From positions 310,001-374,000 of the forward strand of contig PUQB01000210.1 of assembly GCA_003024785.1 (NCBI GenBank): a stretch of DNA of 64,000 nt, in the 5' to 3' direction. The notes beneath the pieces were generated by a model. The model was not told the origin of the DNA. It ran no database searches and saw only the letters and a program-made list of their open reading frames with translations. Shown piece by piece: positions 11,991 to 23,623 of this stretch. The translations under genes and the position numbers were made by a program. Origin of the DNA: Selaginella tamariscina. Taxonomy: Eukaryota; Streptophyta; Lycopodiopsida; Selaginellales; Selaginellaceae. Position 1 is the stretch's first letter. Every line of letters begins with the position of its first letter.

Positions 11991-12759
11991 ATGGCTACAA
12001 TTAATTTGCTGAGGCGCCAGATGGGGAGAAGTATGAAGGTGGCCAGATTTTGTAGCTCTTTGAGGGATGATTCTGGTCCAATCTTCAATAATAAAATACC
12101 AATGTCATTCTATCCAGAGGCAAGATTTTAAGGTAATATTGCATAATCACATCTCTCTCTATATATTACATACATATATGGCTGTGTTACTAACCAATGT
12201 ATATGTAATAAGAATACAGCAATTTGGAAGATACACAAGAAATTTCCAGATGATACTGCATATTCATTATATATTCATTATCTCTGTATATATACGAGTA
12301 TGACAAAGGATTTACATTATTATAAATTATTGCATATATCACGTCAAGATAATATTTTATGTATATGAGATAATAGTAGTTAGGATGCTTGTAATATATA
12401 TTTATCTCTCTCTCTATGTATATATCTGTTGTACCGTATTGTAATATAACAACGGAACACACACGCCTATGTATATATATGTTCTTATGTATACATTACG
12501 TTACATTATAGGTAGTTTCCAGGATCAGAAGGAGTTCCAAATGTTCTTGGAAAAGGCAAATGGTTGGGGCACGCACAGATGAACCCAATTGTATAACAAG
12601 TAAGCTATGTGAGCTCGACCCAAGCGGTCCATGTTCTTGTCGATGAAAATACTAATGAAGTACTCGAAGAAGCTGGCTAAGGAGAAGGCCGAGATGACTA
12701 ATTGCCCCACAGATATGTTCAAATTCGTTGATAAAGATTATCAAACTGATGATGACTAA
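11991..12759 (+). pseudogene. Pseudogene of the adjacent small mitochondrial-type protein gene
   Basis: This is an inverted, decayed paralogue of the minus-strand gene at 12,914-13,740. The first exon (11,991 to about 12,131) gives MATINLLRRQMGRSMKVARF, similar in style to the N-terminus of the neighbour. After an intron-like stretch ending TTATAG near 12,511, the second part gives FQDQKEFQMFLEKANGWG, matching FQDQKEFEKMLDKASAFG. It then gives KLCELDPSG, matching ELCELDPKK, and after frame changes YSKKLAKEKAEM and DYQTDDD, matching YTKKLAAEEAER and YDSDDD. Stops at about 12,582 and later, plus at least two frame changes, break it. The proline run of the parent is missing. Confidence 0.8.
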
Positions 12760-12913
12760 CGAGGTATTTAAGTATGTGATTTTGTAGTTATATGTGCTTT
12801 ATTACTTTTCATTCACATTAATTTCCCATTATTTTCAGTTAATGACAGATGTATGCAATAAATATGCCTTGTACCGTAATAAGAGAAGAAGAGAAACATT
12901 GCCCGAGGTAAAA

Positions 12914-13102
12914 CTAGTCATCATCTGAATCATATCTACCATACTTGTTCCTGTTGAGCATGTCCATGAAATCTGGAGGATAACCACTACGCTCAGCCTC
13001 TTCAGCCGCTAGCTTCTTTGTATACTTGAGTGCCGCTTTCATATCCACCACCACGTAAACCTATACACATTTTAAACCCTCTTAGTCGTATTGATGCGTG
13101 TG

Positions 13103-13163
<61 letters not shown>

Positions 13164-13740
13164 GCACATTAGATATATAAAAGAAACTCTAACATACTCC
13201 ATACATGTTTAATATGAGCATCTCTCTCTCATGATACATAAATACATACACTACATACACACACATACGTATATAAAATTTACCTTCTTTGGGTCCAATT
13301 CGCAGAGTTCACGAGTAATATTCCCCGGCTCGTCAGGGAGCATAACTCCAAATGCGCTGGCTTTATCAAGCATCTTTTCAAACTCCTTTTGGTCCTGGAA
13401 CTTAAGCTGCATAGATCTTCCCAGACAAACCAGATTGAGGGGCACATTTAAATTGTCAAAGCTGGGCTTTGGAGGAGGAGGAGGAGGAGGTGGAGGCGGC
13501 GGTGGTATATACTCAGCTGGTGGTGTATACTCCTCATTATACACTGGTTCTACACATGAACAAATCTGCTTAATTACTATGCATATGTATATTGCATACG
13601 CTACCCCGTACATAAATCGGATACATAAATTACACACCTTGTGGGAATGTGCCACCGGTACCGCTGCAGAATCCGGCTCTCAGCCTTCCCACAGCCGCCA
13701 TAGCCTGCCAACGCATCACGCTCCTCGCAAGAGCCGCCAT
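12914..13740 (-). CDS. Small Pro-run protein, probably mitochondrial, unknown function
   Basis: Three exons are read at 13638-13740, 13284-13549 and 12914-13060. Phases match and the total of 516 nt gives 171 residues. The N-terminus (MAALARSVMRWQAMAAVGRL) is rich in Arg and Ala with no acidic residues for over 30 positions, as in a mitochondrial presequence. It is followed by YTPPAEYIPP and an unbroken run of about a dozen prolines, then a compact conserved-looking domain with FQDQKEFEKMLDKASAFGVM, ITRELCELDPKK and VYVVVDMKAALKYTKKLA. The tail is short and acidic (YDSDDD). The second intron carries a (GT)n(GA)n microsatellite (sequence 13,106-13,162). I do not recognise the family. A decayed inverted copy lies immediately downstream in tail-to-tail orientation, so the domain borders shared by both are probably functional. 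Confidence 0.75.
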
Positions 13741-14059
13741 AGCTCATAAACCCTAGCTAAACCCAGCCAACGTCCGGATTCGAACTTTTAACCACAAATA
13801 TAAGATAACTAATAACAATGGGCACTTCCGCACCAGCAGTTAAGTTCTTGATACTCCAAACACTTCTGCATCGCACGTAGTTAACTTGTTAAATGCTTCT
13901 GCACCACCTTTATCATCAACTTAGTTAACCTGCTTAACGAGCCTATGCTCCGCTCTTGTATTAAAGTTAATAATAAAATCCAAATTTAAATTCAAATAAA
14001 TTGAAACATGAAATAAAATTAATTATCCTTGTTGCTAGCCACTTGTAAGGCCAACCTTT
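13741..14059. other. Upstream region of the small mitochondrial-type gene
   Basis: No coding signal is seen. The sequence immediately upstream of 13,740 contains AAACCCTAGC-like telobox sequence (AAACCCTA at 13,748), common near transcription starts of plant housekeeping genes. Confidence 0.35.
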
Positions 14060-15060
14060 TCTGCAAGTCCTATGCTCCAACCAAGGACTCCCTTCCTAAA
14101 TCTTCTTCTTCATTTTGAAACTCTTCACCCATCAATTCTGCTTCATTAACTTCATTATGACATGCTTCCCATTCCTCTAATTCATGTCTTACATTCCATC
14201 TCCAATGTGTAATAGAAAGTTGTAAAGAACAAGGCAAGCTAAAACAACCTAGACATTCACACACACACATAGACATAGACACGTATATATATACTTATTT
14301 GGTTTCAATATTTACCTTTTGAGCATATTGAAGATGCATTTGCAACTTTACATTTAAAATTTAAAATCGTTCCTTCAACAAACAAAAGGCTTGCTTTAAT
14401 TTGAGTTCGTCTCTTGTAGTGATCTTGGTTAAAGGTCTTCTCAATTACACTTTGGTTGCCTAATGGATAGGGATGACAAACTTCTCTATTAGTAAATATC
14501 CCTTGTCTACATGTAAGTAAGGCTTCACATCTTAACCTTCAACTCAGAACATAGGGATATGAGCACTTCCCAATTTATAATTCTTCGGTAAAGATGCGAA
14601 TGATGTAGTATTTTAGCATCATGAATTGAACTTACTTAATGTTTACAATTATAAATTTAATTAAGTTTGAAATTGTTGATATGAAACTATCACAAATGGC
14701 CTAAACTACGACAAAGTAATTTTATTTTCGATCGAAGTAGTCCATACCATGTATCCCTAGTGGCTTGATAATTTCTATCTCTGTGCAGTATATTGCTCTA
14801 ACAATGTTTGAAAGTCCACACACGTCTTTAAAGTTGGTTGCAACCTATTGTACTTCTTCCACAATTTCTAGAAATTGGATGAAATGTCAGAATGCCTCCC
14901 AGATAGCCCCACATGTCTCCAAAGCAAACTCACTCACTGTGCTTTGACTCACTCCAAACATCTCATAAATACTAACCACATCAACTCCTCGCACTAACTT
15001 ATAAATTGTAACTGCAACTTTTGATTTGTGCTAGAATAATTGTTTCATAGTTGATGTCTC
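14060..15060 (-). pseudogene. Decayed PIF/Harbinger DDE transposase
   Basis: On the minus strand the order matches HARBI1-like transposases. CGLSNIVRAIYCTEIEIIKP, then GMDYFDRK...NYFVVV...AICDSF (14,680-14,820), corresponds to the region around the first catalytic Asp and the YYNRKG.Y..N.QAICD block. CHPYPLGNQSVIEKTFNQDH then KRRTQIKASLLFVEG (14,380-14,480) corresponds to the FN..H...R..VE.AFG.LK block. The first catalytic Asp is replaced (RAIYCT where GAIDGT is expected), and several stops interrupt the frames. Target-site and terminal repeats were not found. Confidence 0.6.
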
Positions 15061-15489
15061 TTATTTGAATGCGTAGAGAAAATTGTGATGGTTATATGCT
15101 CTAAAGTTTCACGCTTCATTCAAAATAAGATAAATCATTGTCGTAGTAGTCTAAAAGGAAACAATCAAATCAAGTGTACAATCTTGGTTTCACCCACCAC
15201 ATCACCAAAGGATTACATAATTGCAAGCCTATTAAGTTAAGAACTTAAAGAACCTATTAAAGCTGAAAACTCACCAACTTCCTCGTTCTTGCACATCAAA
15301 ATTTGGATGACATGTTGCTCATTAGCCTCATTTTCATTTAGGAGTTGGTGAATGCATTATATTCTAAAATGGTTTTTTGAAAAGTTGTTTGAGCAACAAT
15401 TAAAAAGACTTTTAATGGGTCATTGAAAGCTAAATGAAAATTGTTAATGCAACTTGATAAAGGTAGAATATTAGGAGCATAGGACATAC
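15061..15489. other. AT-rich spacer
   Basis: Nothing is recognised between the Harbinger remnant and the putative LTR of the old Ty3 element. Confidence 0.3.
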
Positions 15490-15966
15490 TGTGGAGAGAA
15501 TAAGGGTAGGAAGATTCGTAATAAGTATGAAAGGAAAGGCTGTGAAAAAGGAAAATCCTTACCGAAAGGAAAAAGGGAATAAGGAAAAGGAAAAGGAAGT
15601 CTCGGAAGGAAAAGAACGATGTGGCAAAGAAGAGTAGTAGTTAAGGCAAGGAAGGGGTTTCCACAAGAAGTTCCAGCATGAGAGAGAGAGAGAGAATCTC
15701 CACACTTTGTTCTCTTGTATGTTAGAAATGAAGGTGCATATTATAAGATCTTGTGTGTGTGATATGTATACTTTCAATGAATGGATCTAACAAGGCAATA
15801 GTCAAAATCCATTATTGCCCTTGACTTTAGAGACCAGTCATTGTGGCATTGAGGGAAGGTGATTTGATATGTTAAGAGTTAAGAGAAGGAGAGTGTATAG
15901 CCTTTCTTAATGGTTGAAAGAAAGGAAACGGTTAGATAAAAAACGGTGAGGTTTTTTTAATTAACA
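15490..15966 (+). mobile_element. Putative 5' LTR of the older Ty3 element
   Basis: The segment starts TGTGGAGAGAATAAGG and ends TTAATTAACA, so it has TG...CA ends. It is followed at once by TTTGGCGACCACAGAGGG, which has the TGGCGACC form of a retrotransposon tRNA primer-binding site. A gag-like region follows. No matching 3' LTR was identified in the window, so the assignment rests on position and ends. Confidence 0.45.
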
Positions 15967-18073
15967 TTTGGCGACCACAGAGGGATTTTTGCCATTGTAG
16001 TGTTAGCATTTATTGAGAAAAGAGGTTAAAGTGACAGAATTTTCATTTTGAAAATGGCTCAGAAGGTGTAGAGCCAAATGTGTATAAAAGAAGGAATGAA
16101 TGGAACCTTGGAGAAACCATTGTCTTGATCCAGCATTAACTGATCAGATAACCAAAGGCAGACCAATAGAGTGGCTGCCCAATAACAACCTGAATCTGAC
16201 GAGAATAGATGTCAAAATATTCTTGGGAAAATAGTAAAGGATATTGCCGAAATAATACAGAAATCTGAGGCTGACCCAGAAAATTGGGCAGTATCAAACA
16301 ACTGGTTTAAAGGAGACTGTGAGAGGAAGGGAAGAAGTGTATGTTCATATATCGAGATTGCAAGGAGAAGGATCTCCTGAGAACTCCTTGAGAGGAAGTG
16401 AGGAAGATGTAAGAGTAAGTACACTAGAGCGAAGGATTATTTCAAATATGGTACTTTTCTCGGGAATGTTTGGGGCTATGGTGATGTATCCCACATTTTC
16501 TACAGGAAAGAAAGAGAATTCAAAAAATTTACAACAGTTTGAAGAGGTAATAAAATTAAGGTGATGGATGCAAAAAACTGCTTATATTTTCACATACATT
16601 GAAAGGAAATGCCTCTAATTGGTATTATGATTTAAAAAGGAAGTCAGAGAGATTATCAGAAGGTTATTAATGCTTTTAAGGAATATTTCAGAAAGGAGGA
16701 ATTGCCTAAGGAACATTTAAGAAGTTAAACTATCCTTCAAGGAAAAAAAAAAGATAAATGAATATACACACCGTTTTAAGAAACATAAGAAAAAAAAGGC
16801 ATATGTAAAGATGGATGCCTTATTGCAATGGTATAAGCAAGGGTTGCTAAAAATATAGAGATTTAGCACTCACTATAAAAAAGATAAGAGGATTATTAAT
16901 CAATTAAAAATATATAAAAGAAGAGAAAGCAATAGAAAAGATTGCAGAAGGAAATTGAAAATATAAAAGAAAGAAGAATCCTCTGATGAAGAGGAAGAGG
17001 AAGCTGATGTAGTAAAGGTTCGTAAATATTTAATAATGAGAAAGCATTAGCTCAAATGATGAAAACCTTAAAGGGAATAACAGTTAAGGAAAAGATAAAG
17101 GCAAAGGTATGGTGCACTAAATGTAATAATCCTAGCCATATAGTGGAGGAATGTAAATTGCAACTGCTTACATGCCAAATATGTGGAAAGGAAGGACATG
17201 TAGCTCAGAATTTCAGACATTTCCTAAACTAGAATGTGGCTCATATCAAGAGAGAAAGGAGAATAGATGAACATCCACCTCCTAAAAGGTTCCCACCTAA
17301 TAGGAACCGAGGGAATGATAAGAATGATAATGTTATTCTTTATGAGAATAGAAATAATAATTATATTGCAAAAGTCTTATTAGAATAGGAACTTTAGATA
17401 TTATGAGAGAAGGAATTATGTTCCTTACGAAAACAGAGAGAACATGTATTACGGAGAAAGAAATGGTCCATATAATGGACGATAGAAGGATAGATCTTAT
17501 AGAGAAAGAAATGACAAATAATATAGAGGAGAAGAAAGACCTTATCAAGGTCAAAGAGGTAGAAATGATCAATATAATCAGACAAGTGATAGACAAGGAC
17601 CACAGAGTAGGAATTTTCCTTCTCAAGTTTGTTACACATGTGGTGAAATAGGATACCTCTTTAGGGAATGTCCTAGGCGGAATGGACAACCTCCTACTTC
17701 CACCATGATGACTAATGTGCAGCCTACAATACGGCTAATTCAAATAGAAGAGGGAAAAAATGAGTATCCAATAGTTGCAAGGGCAATTACAGCTCTTCAA
17801 AGGAGTGAGAAGCAATATTCTTGTTATGGAGAAGGAGAGATAGATACTATTTCCTAACAAAATGAAGGGCTTGTTACAGGAAAATGTAAATAATCAGGAA
17901 CAAAATCCTAACCAAAAAGGGCAGACTGATAACGAATTAGATGATTCCATGATAGGTCCTATAGACAAAGTAAACAAGGTTTTTCATTGTTACCATTACA
18001 TGATAAACATGTATCACCAATCTATAAATCAGGAGGTAAAAGTTATGCTTGGACAGTTGATACATGTAGCTCT
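15967..18073 (+). pseudogene. Older Ty3 element, gag region (5' part, interrupted at 18,074)
   Basis: Gag-like traits are scattered over several frames. At 16,600-16,950 there is a sequence resembling a gag core (KVINAFKEYFRKEELPKEHL, then INEYTHRFKKH). At 17,105-17,225 are two CCHC-type knuckles, CTKCNNPSHIVEEC and CQICGKEGHVAQNF (last Cys lost). At about 17,630-17,680 is a third, CYTCGEIGYLFREC, in which His is replaced by Tyr. The composition is purine-rich and Lys-rich. Stops and frameshifts make it non-functional. The element resumes at 24,193 after the inserted chromodomain retrotransposon. Confidence 0.65.
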
Positions 18074-18677
18074 TGTCACAACCCGATAGAGGATACAGAA
18101 TTCCGGATACAGGATATGGGTTGCAGGACTTTCCTACAGGATTCCGGATACAGGATATGATTGCAGGATATTCCTACAGGATATGCCACAGGATATGCCT
18201 AGAGGATAAGGGACATGTGGACTCATCTTAGCCTCTGCATGCATGCAGTCACTTTGCATGCATGCAACCACTTTTAGCACTCATGCCTAGATTAGCTCTT
18301 GGAGTTGTGAGCATAAAAGCTCCGACCTAATTGTTGTACAATCAGTTACTATCAACACCAGTCTTACTACGATCAATCTCGTCTTGTCTTGTTTTGTCTT
18401 TTTCCTGTCCTGCTCCTGTCTCGTTCCTTTCCTGTCCTGCTCCTGGATCCTGTCCTGCTCTGTCTTGTTCTCGGATCCTGTCTGTTTCTGTCTTGTTCCT
18501 GGATCCTGTCCTGCGCTTCCTGTCTTGCTCCCGGATCCTATCCTGATCCTGTCTTGCTCCTAGATCCGTCCTGTTCCTATTCCTAGTTCCTGTCCTGCTC
18601 TCGGTCCTGTTCCTGAGTCAAGCCTTCCTGTCCTTGGAATCCTGTTCTCTTCCTGGTTCCTGGATCGTGGCTTGACA
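18074..18677 (+). repeat. 5' LTR of the chromodomain Ty3 element
   Basis: This 604-bp LTR runs from TGTCACAACCCGATA to CGTGGCTTGACA and has short inverted ends (TGTCA...TGACA). It matches 23,624-24,192 along its length with substitutions and small indels, so the insertion is not recent. A TATA-like CATAAAAG lies at about 18,312. The predicted RNA start follows near CAGTTACTATCAA (18,343). The 3' third is a C/T-rich stretch of repeated CCTGTCCTGCTCCTGGATC-like words. Confidence 0.9.
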
Positions 18678-18679
18678 GT

Positions 18680-18692
18680 TTGATAGTAACTG
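18680..18692 (+). promoter_or_regulatory. Predicted self-complementary primer-binding site
   Basis: Two bases after the 5' LTR, TTGATAGTAACTG is the exact reverse complement of CAGTTACTATCAA inside the LTR (18,343-18,355, repeated in the 3' LTR at 23,891-23,903). That LTR site is about 25-30 bp downstream of the TATA-like box, where the RNA 5' end should be. No tRNA-iMet site (TGGTATCAGAG) is present here. This is the geometry of self-primed Tf1/sushi-type elements. Confidence 0.7.
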
Positions 18693-18766
18693 CTTTCATA
18701 GCTCTCGTTTTCCAGCTACTTTTTTCTTGATTCTTTTTTCGTTTTCCTCCTTTTTCTTTCTAGATC

Positions 18767-19737
18767 ATGGCTGATTTTGAGCGCTTTCAACGCGAGCACC
18801 AAATGTTGCTTCATGAGCTGGCCACTTTGCGCCAAGTGGTCACCGATCTGCAAGGTTCCACCAATGCGGCACATGCAGCTGCTGATGCATCCTCCAAGGC
18901 TGCTGCGCAGGCTCTCTCCCAGGCATCGGTGGTTCCCTCTTCATCGAACTTTTCTTCGGAGCCGAAGGTTAGCATGCCAGAGAAGTTCAGTGGCAATCGT
19001 GCCGATTTCCAAGGTTTCCTGAATCAGATCCGGCTCTTGATCCGTATGCAACCACGCGCTACTCGACTGATGCTCAAAAGGTGGGTCTTTTGGCATCCTT
19101 ACTAAGTGGATCTCCACGGGCTTGGGTTGCCCTTGCTGGAGCGTGACGACCCATTGATGGAAGACTTTGAAGGTTTCGTGGCTGCCTTTGAAGCCTGTTT
19201 TGGAGATCCTGATAAGTACCGTTCGCATGCACGAAGTTACGGAAGCTCACTCAAGGATCCCGACCAGCTTCCGTCTATGCATCCGAATTTCAGCAACTTT
19301 GCACGAACATTCCATGGGACGAGACTGCATTGATCGAACACTTCCGTTTTGGGTTGAGGGATGACGTGAAGGACCTTCTCCTTACGTTACCGGATGCCCA
19401 AACATTAGCGGAGATCATGCAACAAGCTGTTCGTTGCGACAACCGTTTGTTCGAGCGGTCAGGAAAGATCCCGTCACAGTTCCTGCAAACCAATCCTGCA
19501 GCTGTGGTACATGTTCCTGCACCACCTTCTGGAGTAGTTCCTATGGAGGTTGAGAAATCCAAGCGTGGCTCTCTTTCCGCTGCTGAGAAGCAACGTCGTC
19601 GCAGTGAGAACCTGTGCTTGTATTGTGGTGGAGCAGGACACAAGGTGGCAGATTGTCCTATTAAAGCCAGGAACTTCAAGACGCGTGAAGTTGAAGCTGA
19701 AGTTCAGTCGGAAAACTCCAATGTCCACTTCGTCTAG
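18767..19737 (+). CDS. Gag polyprotein of the chromodomain Ty3 element (frame-broken)
   Basis: This encodes the structural capsid protein of the retrotransposon. ATG 18,767 starts MADFERFQREHQMLLHELAT, a coiled-coil-like N-terminus, followed by an Ala/Ser linker and KVSMPEKFSGNRADFQGFL, a classic Ty3 gag entry. The frame breaks near 19,050 and again near 19,230-19,310. It resumes with IEHFRFGLRDDVKDLLLTLP and ends with one zinc knuckle, CLYCGGAGHKVADC, near 19,615-19,660. Length and order are normal for the family, but at least two frame changes mean it is not translated intact. Confidence 0.8.
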
Positions 19738-19789
19738 GAGCCGCGAAGTTGGACGTAGGTGCAGGCTCCATTGGTGCTGCTCATACCAT

Positions 19790-22700
19790 CCATCACTTAA
19801 GTTTCCTGTACACATTCATCTTAATAATCGAGAGCTCATGGAGTTTGCCTTGTTAGACACTGGTGCAAATGCATGCTTCATGGATGACATTTTGCAACTC
19901 AACATGGCATTTCGGTGGTGAAGTTGAAGCGTGCAGTTCCTGTAGAGGTGGCCGATGGGCGTCTAATTGCTTCTGGCGCAGTTACCCATGCTACCGAACC
20001 TCTTTCCTGGCACATTCAACTGTTCAATTTCCTTCAACTTGATCAAGACTCGGTCGACTCCCATCATTTTGGGCATGCCATGGTTCGTTGTTGCAAATCC
20101 GCAGATCGACTGGAGGTCTAGGACGCTCACGTTTTCCTCTCCGACAGCTAGGATCAATCCTGTACCTTCCTGTGTGCAGGATACATCCTTAGTATCTGAG
20201 GCAGTACAAGCTACAGGATTGACCGTGCCTGTTCCTGTACCAGTGTTGAAGACTCCTCCTCGACAGGATTCACCTCATGTCAGTTCCTCAGCACATCCGC
20301 AGGCTCTCTCCACTCCTGTAAGTTTGGTTCCTGTACAGGGTTCTTCCAATCCTGTATCAGTGTCGAAGGTTCCTCCTCAACAGGATCCACCTCCTGTTGA
20401 TTCGTCAGCACATTCGCAGGCTTTCCCACTCCTGCGCAACCACGGACTCCTGTACAGGATTCTTCCAATCCTGTACACTCGTCAACATCCACACAGGTTT
20501 TTCCAATCCTGCCTCTTTCTGTTACCTGCTTCTGTTCCACCCCCCAAGATCCTTCCTCTTTTTCAGTCACAGCTCCCTCCTTCTCCTCTCCGAGTTCTTA
20601 CCACTACCATGCATGAACTCGCCACTGATCCTGCTCCTTTCCACCTTTTTGCCTTTCAAGTAACTCCTACGTCCTCTTCTACCTTTCCTGTATCCGACTC
20701 TCCTGTTTTTCAATCTCTCTCCTTCTCCTTCTCCTCCTTCTCCTTCTCCTCCTTCTTCTACCATCCAAGTACCACGACTTTTGACAAGCACAAGGCTGCA
20801 GTTCTTCCTGTTCACAGGTCCTACGACTGTCCTATTGATCTTGCGGAAGGAAAGACTCCACCGTTCGGACCGATTTATGCATTGTCACCCACAGAGTTGG
20901 AGGTTCTTCGTCAGTACATCGAGGACAACTTGGCATCCGGCTTCATTCGTCACTCAAAGTCCCCTGCAGGAGCCTATCTTCTTTGTCAAGAAGAAGGATG
21001 GGAGTTTACGTTTGGTTGTGGACTACAGGGGTTTGAATCAAGTCACCATTCGGAATCGGTACCCGTTGCCATTGATCCCGGAACTTCTCGATCGGCTGCG
21101 AGGAGCAAAGGTGTTCACGAAGATCGACTTACGAGGGGCCTACAACCTTGTACGGATTCGTCGGCGATGAGTGGAAGACTGCCTTTCGTACAAGGTATGG
21201 ACACTTCGAGTACACGGTGATGCCTTTCGGCCTTACCAATGCCCCAGCCGTGTTCCAACACATGGTGAACGACATCTTTCGTGACTTCTTGGACCAGTTT
21301 GTGGTGATCTACCTCGACGACATTTTGATTTTCTCCAAGGACCAGGCGGCACATGACAAGCATGTACGATTAGTTCTACAGCGGCTTCGCGAGCATGGCC
21401 TGTATGCGAAGTTGGAGAAGTGTTTTTTCGATAGGGATTCTGTGGAGTTCTTGGGCTACATCGTCTCTCCTGCTGGCGTTTCCATGGACATGCACAAGGT
21501 GAAGACCATCGTGGAGTGGGAGAGGCCCAAGTCTGTACGAGATGTACAATGTTTCCTTGGCTTTGCAAACTTCTACAGGCGGTTCATACAGGACTTCTCC
21601 AAGCGTGTACTTCCACTCACGGAACTCACCAAGCGCACAGGGTTTTCTCTTGGTCCGACAAGGCGGAACATGCATTCACAACACTCAAGGACGCCTTCAC
21701 GACAGCTCCGATTTTAGCACATCCTGACCCTTCTCGTCCTTTTTCGTTGAAGCAGATGCCTCGGATTTTGCAGTAGGATCCGTCCTATCACAAGTTGGAA
21801 GACAAGTTGCTTCATCCTATAGCTTTCACTCTCGTAAGTTCCTGTGGAGATAATTACGAGATTCATGACAAGAACTAAGGCCATTGTGGATTCGTTCGAG
21901 GAGTGGCGGCATTTCCTGGAAAGTGCTGCGCATCCTGTACAAGTTCTTACGGATCACAAGAACTTGAAGTATTTCCAAACGGCTCGAGTTCTCAGTCGCG
22001 ACAGGCTAGGCCCGGTTTTCGGAATGGCAAGGCGGACGCATTGTCTAGGCGCTCTTACCTTGCACCAAGCCCGGGCGATCCTGCATTTGACTGTCAAAGG
22101 CAAGTGTTGTTGGGTCCTAATCGATTCCGGCTTGCGGCACTGCAGGTTCATCAGGCTCCAGTAAATTCAACACTCCTATAAGACGTCCGTTTGCAGTTGG
22201 CTACAGACGACTTGGCAAAGAATGTGTTCTCACACATTCATCCTGACGTTGCAAGTTCCTCTTCCTCCAGTTCCCGTCCAGACTACAACCTGTTCACCAT
22301 ACAGGATGGACTCCTGTACCGGGAAGGTCTCCTGTACGTTCCTGTTGTTTCAGGACAGGATTGTCATGATACCCTGGCTACAGACATTTTGGTGTGGCCA
22401 AGACAGTGGAGTTGGTGACTCGCAACTATTGGTGGCCTGGGTTGCGAGTTTTGTAAAGAGGTTTGTACGGAGTTGTGACACTTGTAATAGGTCGAAGATG
22501 CCTCATCATGCACCCTCTGGTCTTCTTCGTCCTCTTCCTGTTCCTTCTGCTCCTTGGAGATCCATTTTATGGATTTCCTCACAGATCTTCCTCCTTCTCG
22601 TGGATTCGATGCAGTTCTTGTGGTGGTCTCATTTCCTACCCTGCAACAAGACAGCTACAGGTCAGACAACTGCCGAGTTGGTGATCCATGAGGTGTTCCG

Positions 22701-23560
22701 ACATCATGGTCTTCCTGAGAGCATTGTTTCCGATGAGGTCCACAATTCATGTCCAAGTTTTGGCGAGAGCTTCTTCGGAGTCTACAGGTTAAAGCGGATC
22801 TTTTTTAGGATATCATCCACAAACCGATGGGCAGTCCGAACGCACAATTCAGACCTTGGAACAGTATCTTGTTGCTTCATCAGTTACCAACAGACAATTG
22901 GTTGGACCTTCTTCCAATGGCAAAGTTTGCCTACAACAACTCCGTTCACGCATCTACAGGACAGACACCTTTCTTTGCTCTTACAGCCACCATCCACGTT
23001 TTGACTTTGCTCCTCCCGCTTCTCCTTCTTCCGCTCCTGCAGTACAGGATCGTCTCAGCATCTTCGTCAGGTACAGGATGATCTCCAGGTTCATCTTCAG
23101 CAGGCACAGGAACGATACAAGCATCATGCTGATGCTCATCGTCAGCCGGCACCTGCATACAAGATTGGTGATCTCGTGTGGCTTCTTCGTCGACACATTC
23201 GCACCAACATGCCTTCTTTTAAGTTGATTTTTAACGATTGGGCCCTTACAGGATCGTGGCAGAGGTAAATCCTGTAGCTTTCCGACTCGAGTTACCATCC
23301 ACGGTAAAACTTATCCTGTGTTTCACACCTCCTTGTTGGAGCCGTATCATCCTTCTTCTCTTCCCGGTCGTGTTTCTTCTCCTCCCCTCCTGTGGTCATT
23401 GACACTGAACCTGAGTACGAAGTTGTAGCCATCCTTGATTCTCGTCTTCATCGCCGCCAACTCCAATACTTGGTGGATTGGAAAGGGTATTTGCCTATTG
23501 ATTGCACTTGGGAATCTGCATCAACTTACTCCATGCTTCTTCCAAGGTTGCTGCCTTCCA
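19790..23560 (+). pseudogene. Pol of the chromodomain Ty3 element: protease, RT, RNase H, integrase, chromodomain
   Basis: Domains occur in the Ty3 order over several frames. They are an aspartic protease with LLDTGANACFMD (near 19,850), a Pro/Ser-rich linker (20,160-20,800), and reverse transcriptase with [31 protein letters not shown] and the catalytic YLDDILIF (near 21,310). RNase H follows, ending [15 protein letters not shown] (near 21,940). The integrase has a CDTCNRSK zinc region (near 22,480) and a core with [20 protein letters not shown] (near 22,815). The chromodomain reads [25 protein letters not shown] (quoted in part; 23,415-23,495), placing it among chromoviruses. Multiple frame changes show it is defective. 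Catalytic residues of RT and protease are still present. Confidence 0.9.
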
Positions 23561-23605
23561 TCGGCATTATCCTGCTAAACCAGGTCCCAAGACTCGTAGA
23601 ACTCG

Positions 23606-23623
23606 TTTTTAGGGAGGAGGTGT
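23606..23623 (+). promoter_or_regulatory. Polypurine tract of the chromodomain Ty3 element
   Basis: AGGGAGGAGG lies immediately before the 3' LTR (TGTCACGACC at 23,624), in the position of a plus-strand primer. Confidence 0.7.
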
